A DNA stretch of 64,000 nucleotides from Anas platyrhynchos. Lineage: Eukaryota; Chordata; Aves; Anseriformes; Anatidae. The notes below the pieces were generated by a model. It had not been told where the DNA came from and ran no database searches. It saw nothing but the letters and a program-made list of their open reading frames with translations. Location of the stretch: positions 5,923,501-5,987,500 of the forward strand of contig NC_092612.1 of assembly GCF_047663525.1 (NCBI RefSeq), written 5' to 3'. The translations under genes and the position numbers were made by a program. Of this stretch, positions 21,801 to 35,199 are shown one piece after another (position 1 is the first letter of the stretch; each line of letters begins with the position of its first letter).

Positions 21801-22100
21801 TAAAGCATAGACTTACAATGAACCTTATTTTCTCACTGCTACAGTACCGATGCATAGGCAACAGAAATTATTCAAAAAAACCTTTTTATCCGGAATTAAT
21901 ACCTATAGACACACACGTGCTTGAAAGCCATCTTCTGCTTACAAGGGCCAAGTATTTAGAATTTCAGAAGCACAGAAAGCTGTCGTGTTGCTTACATGGG
22001 GGGTATGATTTTAAATAGTTGTGATTACTACACACCAAGCATTCCTCTGATTTTAATCCGTCTCTTTATGCCCATATGGAACTATTTTTTATTAGTTATA
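18840..22100. other. AT-rich non-coding stretch
   Basis: No gene could be supported. An exon-like open segment at about 21842-22000 follows an acceptor-like ctgctacag and is not recognisable. Poly-A and A/G-rich runs occur at 20435-20470. Confidence 0.4.
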
Positions 22101-22439
22101 TATTTCAGCAACCATGGCTCCTTATACTGCCCCCCACGGATTAATTCTGAAGCACAAGAAGAAGCATCGAATAGGATTTCTTTACAAATGTCTACCAGAA
22201 ACACTCCAAAGCCTCGATGGGTATCAAATGCTGCCGGATCCCAAACACATCTTCTGCTCTTCTCTTGCTGATTCTCAGTCAAGGAGGCTTTGCAAGAGCC
22301 TGAAATCCTGCTCATTTCAGAAAGGGCACGGCAATCACGAGCAGATACTGAAAACTTACTGACTCCCCCCCCCTCCCAAAATGACACCCAAACCAGTCGC
22401 GGGAGGGGAGGGGCGGAGGAGGGGAGAGATCCCATTTCC

Positions 22440-22950
22440 TACTTCCTCAAACAAACACCAAGCAAAATGCCGGCTCAGCGGCGCTGTGGGGCGGCTCCCC
22501 CCAGCCCCAGCCCCGGCCCCGGCCCCGTCGCTCCCCGCTCCAAACCTGCTCCGGGCGGCGGGAGGCAGCCTCCGGGCGGGCTGAGGGGCCGGCGGGCCGC
22601 GCCTGGGCCGCCCGCGCTGCTGGTGACAGCGCCTCGCTAGGCAACGGCCGCAACCTTCGGCGGCGCCGCCCCGCCGCGCACAGCGGCCCCCCGCGGCAGG
22701 AGGGCGCGGGCGGAGCGGGGGTTGAGGGGTGGGTGTGAGGGGACACCGGGGGGCAGCCCCCGGCCCCCAGGGACGCGCACAGCTCGCCCTCGAGTCCTGG
22801 GGAGGGTGGAGGGGGCCGTCTGCTTGTGGTCAAAGCAGGGGTGCGAAATGCGGCTTCCATCGCCGCGCTCGTCATGGAGGAGAGCGTCTCCTCACGGCTC
22901 CGGTGGAGCTCAGCGGTAAAGGCTGAGTTTTCCCTCAAACACAAGCGGTC
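22440..22950. promoter_or_regulatory. CpG island
   Basis: Abrupt rise in G+C and CpG density in AT-rich surroundings, with runs such as 'ccggccccggccccgtcgctcc'. Vertebrate CpG islands of this size usually mark promoters. The gene served is unclear: the GKAP1 exon just to the right runs leftward toward the island, and no convincing first coding exon leaves it. Overlapping open frames here are by-products of base composition. Confidence 0.7.
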
Positions 22951-23100
22951 TCCAAGTAGGCGAGCCACGCTCACAACTGCTCGCAGCTGCTGGCCCAGCA
23001 GCCGCCGGGAGTGCCCAGGCACACGTCCACACACAGACACATCTGTAGACACAATGCCGACAGAGCTCAAGGAGCAAAACGCGAACGGATTCTGTCCGAT

Positions 23101-23325
23101 TTGTATATGAAAAACAACTGATAAGACCGAGTCGGTCCCATTCATGACATGGAACACTGCTTTAGCAATTTGTAAGTGCACAGAGCTTACTCCACCCTAA
23201 AGACTTGATAAACAAAGAGACATTTAGAAAGCTAAGCTGTGAAATGACTGAAACAAAAGGGTGTATTTCCAGCTTCAGTTCCCTAAAGCATGCAAGTACT
23301 TTTCAGAAACAGAAGACAGGACAAT
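23101..23325 (+). repeat. copy A of a 225-bp duplicated segment
   Basis: This stretch is nearly the same as 27835-28065 in the same orientation ('gacatggaacactgctttagc', 'gacttgataaacaaagagac', 'agtactt..cagaaacagaag'). Copy A lacks about 14 bases present in copy B (atgtctgatgcagc). Both keep an open frame reading HPKDLINKETFRKL, which I do not recognise. Confidence 0.85.
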
Positions 23326-23456
23326 GTAAAGATGTAATCTGTGATTAAGTAGTTCTTCTTTCACAGGGAAAACCAAAACCAATGACTTTTCAGGGACAGC
23401 AAAAACTCTTGATGAGACAACAACCTTACTCACTGTTGAAAATATAATCCCTTTAC

Positions 23457-23674
23457 ATCATTGGCCTCACTCTGCTGCTGTTCTCTCTTTTTTCTTCTTT
23501 TCTCTCTTTTCTTCACATTTATAGATCTACACTCTGAAGCTAGAGATTTACCAGCACGTCGGCCACTTCTGCCTTTTCCAGGCTCTGAATCAGTATCACT
23601 TTCCAGTTGTAGTAAGGCAAAACGAGATGCAGTGGTAGGGACTGAACTGATTAGAGCAGATTCCATTGCCATGT
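23457..23674 (-). CDS. GKAP1: GKAP1 first coding exon
   Basis: On the minus strand an acceptor (ctagaatttcag) is followed by two bases and ATG at 23672-23670. The frame reads [18 protein letters not shown], then SDSEPGK-like and [18 protein letters not shown]. This matches the N-terminus of G kinase-anchoring protein 1 ([13 protein letters not shown] and the basic KKREKRRKK block). The exon ends AND|gtaaag, a good donor. GKAP1 is a Golgi-associated coiled-coil anchor for cGMP-dependent kinase; only the N-terminal 72 residues are here. No further GKAP1 exon was recognised to the left within the window, so the rest is either beyond the left edge, in very long introns, or missing. Confidence 0.85.
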
Positions 23675-23679
23675 CTGAA

Positions 23680-23934
23680 ATTCTAGGGAGCTGGCTTCTT
23701 TTAATTATCAGTTTCCTGGGAAAGTAGCACAGAAGGTAGAATGAAAACATTGTTTGATCAAACAAGCAATAATTCATATCATTAAACCACAGAAGTGTTT
23801 TTTTTTTTTTGGCTCAAAAAGCATAAGACAGGGCTGGAATTGGGGGAATGAGGGAGAAATCAAAAAGATACAGTATAATTTATTTATATTGTAACTGACT
23901 ACACTGTATTACCTTAGGTAAATAAAGAAGAATT

Positions 23935-23965
<31 letters not shown>

Positions 23966-26530
23966 CAATCTACCAAACACATTTTAGGCTAATACATTCG
24001 CTCTTGAGAGATTTTGTGGAAAAAAAAGGTGGCTCTAAAAGAAGCTGGTCTTCATGTTCTGGGCGGAAAAAGACACAATAGAATAGAATAGAATAATTTA
24101 GTGCTTAAAAACTATTTCAGATGCCATCCCCAGAGCCTGACAAACACAATTTAAAAATGAAGTAGATAATACACATACGCAAGCTCCAGTTTGGGGTAAG
24201 CAGCCTTATCTCTTCTTTTACAAGGAGTTTAATTTTGTTTGCAATGCACTGGAGATTCAGCAAGCAGTTTTCTCCACAGGGAGGTGAACCCAGCATTTCA
24301 GCTGGTACCGTCCACAAACATCAAGTTCACCTGTTCTTACAGCAAGACACAGAGGATACGCTGGGGGGAGACGGAACTAAGCAACACTTATGCCTTCTGT
24401 TGTTGCCTGTAGCTAAAAGCAACATGTACATCCCTGGGACACCATTCTAAAGATCAAATCATTTACCTAACATTAAAGCTAGATCCTGGGTATATCTATG
24501 TTTGTCCAACTGCAGTTTTTCCATGCAGAGTTTGGTCAATTAGCAGAGTATTGAAAGTGATGATATCCATCTCTGATTACAAATTTCATAGAAAACAGAC
24601 ATCTAGATATGCTGACATATTATGACAGAGGTGTAGTGAGATAATACATACTTCTTGAAATTACTGTTCAAAAGGGATCTTTAGAGTTTGAAACAAGTTC
24701 TTGAGTTATCTGCTTAGATAACCTACAAATCTGTTCCTTATTAAGTACTATTACAAAAGAACATGAGACTCTGCAGAAGTTTCCACAGGCTCTCTTTACC
24801 ACTTAACTCCAGAATTTCTCCAGTCCAAAATTGTATAGGTGCTCCATATATACTCAGGTATGTCAACATGCAACAATAGCATGGCAGAGACCATTCCCCA
24901 AAATAATGATTTAAAAGGAATATGTCATTTCACTTTTCAGAGATGAAAGAACCATGCTCTACTCTTAAGTTTACAGGAGACAAAAAGGTTACAGAAAAGA
25001 GCATTCTCGTCACACAAAGTTACTCAACTCCATTTCTCTCAAAAGAAGAGAAAATGAAGCTGGTCATCTTAGGAGAAAACGGCCATTGAGCTGTGAATCT
25101 ACTTGATGCTGATATTCAGATTAGCTGATCAGACCACAACTATGTATCTAGAAAATACAGGTCAATCATATCTACATCATAAGTAATTCATATTTGTCAC
25201 TCTTTAAATGACAGAACAGGATACATTTGGATCTTTGTGCAGACAAGACTGTGCACATATGCACACGTGTGCATACATTGACAAATATTTTAATGCTAAA
25301 TAACTATATAGTTAACCAGCTGAGGAAATCAGTTAAAGTTGAGAGACTTCATGCTCTTACTAGCTGGACACGAAATATGTTGAAACTTGAAGCTCAGAGA
25401 AAAGATTACAGGTGCATCTTTACAGCAAGAAAAAGCACCAGATAAAAGTGCTCAGTCATGTTCCACAAGAACTTATGATGCTGGATGTTGCTCTAAAGCA
25501 GACAACACTCAAAGTTTTGTCTGCAGACTCCCTGCTGTGCTTGGCTTAAGAAAAAAAAAAAAAAGAACTATAGTATGACTCTTCAGTAAAAGCTTGGAAT
25601 TTCTAGTCTCTCTCTACTGTGGTGTATTTATAGTTAATGTAAACAGTACAACGGCACAACAGTCTTTATTTGTACAGTGGCAGCAGTGGCTAATGCTGCC
25701 AAATCCTTCTTTTTGCACATACAATCTGAAAACAATTACACGTAGCTGAACCTCTACACAGGTACATAAAGTGGCTGCAAACTCCCTTCTTTCGTCTATA
25801 AATACAGCAATATAAATACACCAGTAAGTATACCTTTGCTGTCTTATCGTAGTTGGCATGCAATTAAGAGCCCAGCTGACAAGTACATTTAACAAGTACT
25901 ACCCATGGAATTCTGCTGTTCCAATTCACTGAAATACTACAGTGACAACATGATATCAATTTACAAAACCTTATTCCTGAATTCGGTGTTTCTACATCAT
26001 CATCATCATCATGGATGGCAATGAGTTTATAAAGTGAATTGCAAATACATGAGATTGCAGGTTATTTTCTAGTTGAGTCGCAGATAGTTGTTAACATTGC
26101 TAATTCAGTTGGTAGGACATTTCAATACTATTCATATTACAGCAGGATCAAATTATCCCACTTCTGCAACACCTAAAGATGGATCCAGTGATTCACCAAG
26201 GCCTACCACCATGCCAGGCTTCATATTTTAGCACCACACCTACAATTCTGGCAGACCCATTTTATTAAGCACCTAGCACTTCAGTTTCAAAGTATGGCTC
26301 CCATTCCCCCCTCCCTGAAAAAACAATGGGCTGATACCTCAAAAGCTTTCAGCTAATTAGAGGTGCTTGCTAGCACCCTTTCAGAGGCTGGTATAGTTCC
26401 CCCCACCTCAGGAATTATGAGCAGTGTTATTCTGTATTGCTATAGAAATAACCAGCCGTAGAAAATTAAAAACACACTGGTGTAATTGAGCTTGAGGCTG
26501 TGTTTAAGGAAGCTTTTTGATCACAGAAAG
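23680..26530. other. non-coding stretch between GKAP1 exon and LTR-like element
   Basis: Contains a pure A run (23939-23965), a short (GAATA)n at about 24080-24095 and a (CAT)n at about 25995-26011. No exon is recognisable. The minus-strand open frame at 25614-25895 has no domain. Confidence 0.4.
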
Positions 26531-26534
26531 AAAG

Positions 26535-27129
26535 TGTTCAAATATGATTCAAAGATCAAAGCCGGAATTCCTTTAAGTGGTATAGTCTTTATTGCAGCGC
26601 TGGATGATGCACAGGGGATCTCTCCACCTATCGTGCATACCCAAGGCGGAAAGCAGTCTTGAATTTATACAATCAATCTCTCAATATTCTACAAGCGCCT
26701 ATACATATTCCTTACCTATCCCCCCCTTCCCTCGCTTCTCATGCTAATTAGCCTTTTGGCACCTTGCACCTGCGTAGAGCCTCCCAAGAATTGTGGGCAG
26801 GGGTCTTTGGGATGTGGGCAGGGGTCTTTGGGAGGAAGACCCCGAGTCTTCCTCACAGTGTACTTTTCACCTTTGGTCAGGAATCTGCTGAGTTGGCATT
26901 TTTCTTAATTGCAAGCGCTGGTTGTTGCTAATTCTTCCAGTTGTTGTATCTTTATAATGAATTCCAATGTCCAGTTTTGAGATTTATAGTCCTTCCATTT
27001 GTTTCTCTGTCTGTCTACCGCTTCCTTATCCTGAGTTGCAGCGTCTTGTTTCGAGATATACAGTCCTTGTCTGGGGATTGTCCTTGCCTCCCCAATGCCT
27101 CCCCAATGCCTCCTTAATCAAATACCACA
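26535..27129 (-). mobile_element. solo LTR-like element (minus strand)
   Basis: Read on the minus strand, an AATAAAG polyadenylation signal lies in 'ccagcgctgcaataaagact', preceded by 'ggtggagagatcccctgtgc', wording typical of avian ERV R/U5 regions. It contains an internal direct repeat 'gggcaggggtctttggga'. TG at 26535 and CA at 27129 are proposed ends, but the flanks (aaag/agga) do not give a clean target duplication, so boundaries are uncertain. Confidence 0.6.
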
Positions 27130-27834
27130 AGGAGTTTCATAATTCCACAGATCAAACTATGACCTGAAGCATCATTTCAACTTCTACAGTAGTTTTCAAG
27201 GAAGAGTTTTGAAGTGCGGTAAAATATTGGAAGTAAATAACAGCCTGTTGCCCAAACCCTATTTATCTGAACACAATATTCCCTACTACATAGGCTACAG
27301 GAAAAATCCGCATGAAGGTAAAAGGAAGCAAAGCCTGCTGGCAAGTATTTGAAATTGTTTCCATTTGTGTCATGTATTAGCAAGAGCCATAGTCTTGAGA
27401 GAAGGCTTTCACTAATGTGTCAAGGAAGTAAGTAACCCCGTTACAAAAAGATCCCTCAATAATCCAACTTGCAACACCATCATGGCATGGATTGACAGCT
27501 CCCATAAATGACCCAGTTCCCAAACGTTCTGATCTGCATATCACTAGCAGGCTGTTAGTGCAACTCTCTGTGCAGTCTGCTCCAAGCAGTAAGAGTTGTG
27601 AACACAGCTCCTGCAGCCAAAAGTACCTGTTACTCAGATTCATGCATCACCAACAGAAGATGAGCATTATATACATGTACCATATAATTTTAAGGAAACA
27701 TTATAGCAATGGTTATTTCTAGCAAGTAGTAATTTATTTATTTATTTATTTAGTGCTTTACTCATTTGTAGGTCATGCTTTTCTACAAATCATGTCAGCA
27801 TACGTGAATGGATTATTTCAGATTTTTATATTAA

Positions 27835-28147
27835 AACAACAGATAAGACAAGTCAGTCGGTCCCACTAATGACATGGAACACTGCTTTAGCATGTCTGAT
27901 GCAGCAATTTGTAAGTACACAGAGCTTACTCCACCCTAAAGACTTGATAAACAAAGAGACATTTAGAAAGCTAAACTGTGAAATGACTGAAACAAAAGGG
28001 TGTATTTCTAGCTTCAGTTCCCTAAAGCATTTAAGTACTTCTCAGAAACAGAAGACAGGACAATGCCCTGAAGAGCTTCAGTCTAGTTTTAGACATGATG
28101 TAACAAAGCTAACTATGATAAAAGTAACATATCCAGTGTTTCAGTAA
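27835..28147 (+). other. copy B of the duplicated segment, with open frame
   Basis: 27835-28065 pairs with 23101-23325. In this copy the frame stays open to 28147 and reads on through SSFSSLKHLSTSQKQKTGQ. Codon-like openness across both copies hints at a former exon, but I cannot name a family. No strong splice sites bound it. Confidence 0.45.
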
Positions 28148-28692
28148 CACCGAATCCCTTTTCTATGTTACCCACCTTAACCCACACTGCAGGTCAAATA
28201 GCTCTACTGTAAGCACTGCTGTAAGCCCCCAACACACATGTTAAGAGGAGCGTAATGCACACCCAGAAACTCAGTTGGAGCATCAGCAGCTTCCTGGTCT
28301 GCGTACAGCTTTGTATACATGCATGAATTTACAGTTAACTGGCAAATGTTCAAACACCACAAAGAAATGAGCAGCACATCACAATTTAGGACTCTAGGCT
28401 GACATTAGGAGCAGACTTTCAAGCATTTGTGGAATAACCACATAGCTTTAAATACGGTGATCTACTGTTTCAAGGAAAATACGCTGAATAGCCCAAAAAC
28501 ACAACTCAGTTCCTCTTGAACCACTTCCATCTTCAACTAAACTAATAAAGCCACAGATTTCCAAGAACTTTGAAAAGAGCATCTTCCCACACGCTGTCTC
28601 CTTGTGTCTATTACTAACATGCTTATTTGCCACCATCTATCATCGAAACACGTGCTCAGCTAACACCTAAAGTACTGACTGTACTAACTCAC

Positions 28693-28773
28693 CACTGTGT
28701 CTCTTATTTTTTTCCTTCATCTTCTGAGATTTGATTTCCTCAAGTGTTTTTATTCCAAAATTTAGATTGCCCT
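28693..28773 (-). CDS. ZC3H11A: ZC3H11A exon 6
   Basis: Acceptor attttcag, reads EGNLNFGIKTLEEIKSQKM and ends KNKRHS plus one base, donor gtgagtt. The phase left over (one base, G) would join the GKAP1 exon at 23674 in frame. Confidence 0.82.
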
Positions 28774-29278
28774 CTGAAAATAGGAAACAGTTCATGAGAC
28801 TGGCTTAGAGGCACTCACTGAGGACCACAGCTCCTCAGGCTTCTTAGCGCTCAGCAACTTTCTGAAGTATTTAGAATAAAGCCTGTCAACACTCCTCACA
28901 AGTGAAAGAGCCAGAGAACCAAGGGCATTTTGCCCCTCCTTTCATCCTTCAGGCTTAAAAATGTAGTTTTAATTTTAATCCATTTACACGATATTAGATC
29001 CCTCTATCGTTAGATATGGCTTATCAACAGTGGTTGCAAGGCTGCATGTGCAGCCATTTCAACTCCATGCTGTGGCCCTGTTTTGTTCTCCAAAAGTAAA
29101 GAAAAGGAGTTCACCTTTCTGACCCAATGGGCACATGATGGTATTCATGGCAGAAATGAGATCATGGAAATAACCGAGTCCATTCAGCACCCCTACATTT
29201 TGTTGTGTTTTTACACCACACTGCTTTTGAGTTAACTGTCAAGTTCTTCTGATTTATCCTACTAAGGTGCTGGAATAC

Positions 29279-29395
29279 CTTGTTTAGTAGCAGTAGAACT
29301 GCCTTTGCGAGTGGAAATCACCCGTAATCCATTTTTGCCTTCCGCAGCTGGTTGCTGGACGGGAGTTTTAGTTTCTTTTTCCTCAGAAAGTTGGT
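29279..29395 (-). CDS. ZC3H11A: ZC3H11A exon 5
   Basis: Acceptor ccttcag, reads DQLSEEKETKTPVQQPAAEG then KNGLRVISTRKGSS. Donor gtattc. Intact in itself. Confidence 0.8.
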
Positions 29396-29880
29396 CTGAA
29401 GGGGAAAAATCTATTCAGTTATGCATAGACAAGATTGTTCATGATTACGTAGCTCATGCAGTGACACTTCAGCCCATGCTTCATATAAAAAACTTTGTTG
29501 CTCTTTTGTTTTGTTTTGTTTTTTAAAGAGCTACATTGACCTGATGGACTCCTAAGTAGAATACACTAGGACAAAACATCTAGGACTCTCTAGATTCTCT
29601 CTGCAGCTTTAACTATTACACAACACATTGCTCTTCAGACAGAAAAAAGAAATTTCCTTCCTAGTTTCACATAGAACTTTACACAACAGACCAGCTAAAG
29701 CCAGGAGTGGTTCTAAGCTTTCCTCCAACGTTTCAGGTTCTGTCCACTGACTGCCGGACAAAGCCACCAGTGACCTGGCCACACTGCCTGCCCTATCGCT
29801 AGTCAGACCTCAGGTCATCTGTGATTTCTACATTCCTTTACAGCACAGATTCCTTCAAGAACCAAAGATTTACACAATCA

Positions 29881-30179
<299 letters not shown>

Positions 30180-30528
30180 TTAGCAAAGAGGTGGTAGGAA
30201 AGGCAGATAACCCGCACAGACAATGAATTCATCATCTCCTTTTGCCCATCCCATCACTGTTTACACCGTCAACAATGACTTCCCTTCGAACAGCAACACA
30301 TCTCCCTACCACCCAGCAAAAGATGAAACAACAGGAAGCAAACTGCAAGGCAAACATCACACAAAGCCAAGAGAAGCTGAGCACGAAAGCAGAAAACAAA
30401 CACCAGCAGTACACTCGGTGCAGTACACCTATGACTGCAGACCTTTTCCTGCACTCACAAATGAACAGTTACCTGATGGCCCCTACAGGATTGGCACCCA
30501 CTAAGTAATACTCCAAATTAAGTCTTCA

Positions 30529-30753
<225 letters not shown>

Positions 30754-31447
30754 TCATGACAGCTGTCACAACACAGTGCTGAAACATCATTCCAAAGATC
30801 AGGTTCTCAGTTAAGTGGAGTATTTCTGGGCATATTCACAAAGTTTGCATAAGCTGCAACCACGATGCACATTTAGATTTGTCATCATTCAGTTAGAGAA
30901 GACAGGCACTCTCAGACACCAGTTGAGGGTGGGTTAAACTAATACACCTAGGATTATACTAGCATTATTCAGAGGGAAAAAGAACATCTGAAATTGCCTA
31001 GGTTAACCCTGTCTAGAACTACTTCTTGGAGACTTAGTTCTTCTGCACCTTTAACTTTCCCCACTTCCTACCCCAGGCAGCTAGAACAGCGTTATCGGAA
31101 GGACTGTGGGTCAGAAGAGACCTGAGAGTTCCTTATCAAGCCTGCTCCCATGAGGATAGAACAGCCTGTTTATTACCCCCCTGCTCCAGCAGGTTTTAGC
31201 AGTCTATTTAACAGCTATTCTGCATCTGTTGGGAAAACTGTCAGCATCTAATAAAAATATATATATATCTTGCTAAGACATACCTAAGGCATTGATTTTA
31301 TTTTCCTCTGCTTCCTCCCACCCCCTCTCTTGGTAACAGAAACCAGTATGATTTTGAAGCAAACGAATCTATCCTGCAAAAGCACAATCAGTACACCTAC
31401 GGCACTGAAAAATGCTTTTGTTGATTGATTTTGAGAACACATCGTTA

Positions 31448-31618
<171 letters not shown>

Positions 31619-31776
31619 TCAAAAATGGCCATGCTGCTGCCTAATGTTGCTACAACTGAATTCAGAATCTATCTGGTTCTCAAGTTAACCAAAGACCAGC
31701 GTGCTTCCTCCTCCTAATCTACTCCTTCCTGAAAAAAATGGGGAAAAAAAGCAAAGCAAAGGAAAGCCAGCCATAC

Positions 31777-31830
31777 CTTGGTACAGGTAGAATAGAAATA
31801 GAAGTAGCAATCGTCTCCTTGTTTAGACAT
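31777..31830 (-). CDS. ZC3H11A: ZC3H11A coding exon 1
   Basis: ATG at 31830-31828, 18 codons, MSKQGDDCYFYFYSTCTK, donor AAG|gtatgg. It carries the start of the first CCCH finger. Confidence 0.85.
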
Positions 31831-31839
31831 GACGACGAG

Positions 31840-33983
31840 TTCTGCTAACAAGCTCGGCTTCTCTCCACAGGGACTTCCTCTGCTCTTGGAGAGAGCTGTC
31901 TTCACCCTTGCTTGGGCTGAAAGTCTTCTACTGGCTTGTGATCAGTGAAATCTTCTTTTTAAAAGTAACCCTAAAGAAAGTAACAAGTGAAAAATAATGA
32001 GGAACGAACAGTTTTCCAGCTTTCTTCAGTTAATCAAATCAAGTTATCAGTCTCTCAAAGAGAGCAAAGCCTTTTTCCCAAATTCTGGAAATACACACCA
32101 AGAAGTGGCATAAGCTTTGCCTTTGCTGAAGGAAGATAAATAACACAAAGAAAATCTGTCTAGTTTGTTTTACAGGCTTGTCTTTCTCAGTATGGAACAA
32201 ACTGACCTCCCTGGTCTAACTTTGCAGTTGGCTATTCTGCCTTTGTCCTGGAGAGAAGAGCAAGAAAGGAACAAATCTATTTTTGCACTCCAAAAACGCG
32301 TTAGAGGAGGATTATCACACCTACCTAAGGGTACTTCCTTGTTTGTTTATAAAGCACCAAGTATTTCTCTTGGACAGTCTCTGTTGCTGGTCTGTTTTGT
32401 GCCTTCCATTTACAATAAAGATATTAAGATGCTTACCCCTTGTTTTTTGTTGTTTGTTTTTTGTTTTTTTTTCTAACGAACAGTGGAAGTGGAGAGTCGG
32501 ATGACAAGCAAGAACAAACACTAGAAACTCCTTGTTCTGCCCCTGCTTTTTAATCACCCAGCATCACCCCGGCTGCAAAACAGCCTCTGCTGATTTACCT
32601 GCTTGTTAAAGCACCCCACAGGCTGCAAGTGCGGTGTGCTAGGTGTCAAGTTCTATTTCACGGTGCACAGGTAACCATTTGTCTTCCCACAGTCGAAGCA
32701 CAGAACAGCCTCTTGCTAACAGAACTCATCCCTGCTGCTGCAAGAAACCTCATGGCCTGCAGGAAAACCTCAAGCTAAGAGTTCCAAAGCAAAAGCAGAA
32801 AACGCATGATTTGTACTCTTTATATTGGAGTGAATTCTAGCTGCTAAACGCTGCCTACATCTGAGGGCACGTGCTGAGGCTGGGGGGAAGGACACTCAAC
32901 ACCCACTGACAGCAGGAGTGCAAAGATGCCAGCCAAGAAGGCAAAGGTTAGAGCTGAACGCTGCCTCAGCTTCCTCCAGCAGCCAGCTGGGGGTCACCTT
33001 TCACCACGCGCTCTGAGACTCTGAGCCCTGAATTGGCAACATGACTATTTTTTTCCACTATTAAGCTTTTCATTAGTGCTTTTGGTTTGTTTGTGGGTAT
33101 TTTTGTTTGTTTTTTTTTGTCTTAGTTTCTGATTTTTATGGAGCAGTGACTTTAGCTGGAAAGAAGGGAGAAGCCAAGTATTTCTCAGTGAAGACGATAA
33201 CAATTCTGTCTCTGTATTTGTAGAAAGAGACTGTTTGGCAGGTACAGGATACTTCACTGAGACTGTATTCTAGATAAACAGAAAACCTGACTGAAGAAAT
33301 CTGTGTCCTTCCAGATTCCTGGGCATTTCAAGCGGTGACTCCTGAACGTTCTTGGGAAGAAGACCAACAACAGGTAAGTGATGAGAACACTGTACAAGTC
33401 CCTACAGAGACAGACTACATAGTTATTGTGGATCGCTATGAGCTCAAAGTATGTCTAATTTCAGCTTTTTTTTAATGCTCAAATAGGACATATTCCTGCG
33501 TCATGTAAAATTGCAAATTAAGCCCATTGTTCACCAATGCCAATTAAAACAATTAATTGGAAGGACATACAGATAGTGAAATAATTCAGCCTGTAATGCA
33601 CTGTGACTGTTTAGTTTCCACACCTCATGGAGATTTCTGTAGGCTACCATTTGCTTCTGGTCATCTGTAGTTTAGGAGACAGATTCTTTGCCTAATGTTT
33701 AAGACAAAAGGCCTTGCTGAATTTTAAAATACCACACTGACAACCTGCTAGTACTATTATGGATATCATTTTAATGATTCATAATTCTTATGATGGGTTT
33801 GAGGGCTTTTATTTGGGGATTTTTTTTCATGCTTTGATGTATTAAGAACCTGAAAAGGATCTTTATTTCTTGCAGTGATGATATTAAACCTGAAGTTAGC
33901 AGGTTGACGTAAACTAGCTAGCCATGGAGAAGTGACTACTTTTCTGAAATTCCTTGAAAGTGCAGTATTAGAATTTCTTATAT

Positions 33984-34015
<32 letters not shown>

Positions 34016-34590
34016 CATGAGGGAGGCAGAGTTTGCTGATAAGATGATAAGCAGCATTATTTCCAGGGGGCAGCAGTATTTCCATTTGGTATGGCTGCTC
34101 CCTAAAGCTACATGCTTGCAGGCTCACACAGGTAATGGACAGCTGTGGCAGTGGAAGAAGGTGCTGCCACTAGCTTGTCACTGTTGCTGTGCCAGAGATT
34201 ATCATCTCTGCATCTTTGGTAATAGAAATGACTGTGTGAGAGAGAGGTGATTGCTACAAGCAGTCGCTTTGCTATTTACCCACCCCTGAATTTAAAGGTA
34301 GGATTGAGCAAACTAATCCACCTTTGCTCTGGGCGTTTGAGCAATCTGTTCTGCCAGCAGAGTTGTAGGCATGGCACACGTGGGTAAAGGTAATCACCTA
34401 AGGGTGCTTCCTTTTCCAGCTGGCACAGCTGTATCTACAAGATCTGCAGCCTTTTTACAGTGCCCCGCGCTGCTGCAATGCTTCTCTAATGAAATGCAAC
34501 AGTGGCTTTGCTGTGGCAGCAGCTGTCCTACAAAGAGGATCGTGTCATTCCCTGCTGCTTTGGGAGCAGTCGACTTGCAATTACAACCAT
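31840..34590. other. ZC3H11A upstream region, non-coding
   Basis: No coding exon recognised. It would contain the ZC3H11A 5' UTR and promoter if that gene is still transcribed, but there is no strong CpG island. A (GT)n(AT)n microsatellite lies at about 33985-34014. Confidence 0.35.
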
Positions 34591-34591
34591 T

Positions 34592-35030
34592 GATGTGATA
34601 GATTGGTTAGTAGTAAAAGATTGTCCGAAATTTGTAGAAAAGATTGTCCGAAAGTGAGTATGCGCACCTCTGGATAAATTCAGATATGAGGACGCATCTA
34701 CATCTCTAAAAGAAAAAGGAGGGCAGGATAAAAAGAGAAAGGACTTAGAAGTCCTAACACCGCCCCCACTCTATATTCCACCGCCCGCACTAACAGCTCC
34801 TGTCCTTAATGGACTCCCCGAATTAGCTAATCCAGGAGAATCGGAATCGGATCATGAAACACAGGGGCCGGTAACCAGAAGCAGGGCAAGAAATCAGAAA
34901 TCTGCTTTAAGGGAGGGATTATATCCCCTACGAGAAATAGTGATGGGGGGATCCCAGCCAGGAATGGAATATGTGGCCATCCCCATTAACTCTGGGGATG
35001 TCTGAGATTTTAAGAAAAGGACAGGAGGAG
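34592..35030 (+). pseudogene. gamma-like gag fragment (MA end / p12 / CA start)
   Basis: One frame reads a PPPLYIPPP late-domain motif, then PVTRSRARNQKSALREG, PLREIVMGG and AIPINSGDV before a stop. This is the matrix-p12-to-capsid part of a gammaretroviral Gag. An additional stop lies near 34652. Confidence 0.75.
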
Positions 35031-35199
35031 GGTAAGCGAGCTTTAATGGCAACTGGCATGTTTGCAGCTGCTGAGGAATAATTCTAACTGGAATAATAAC
35101 TGTACATTGTATATTGTATATATATAAAAGCCCAGGCATTTTTGTTAAAGTACACTTTTATACATATGTTAATATGTAAATATGTAAATATAAGGACTG

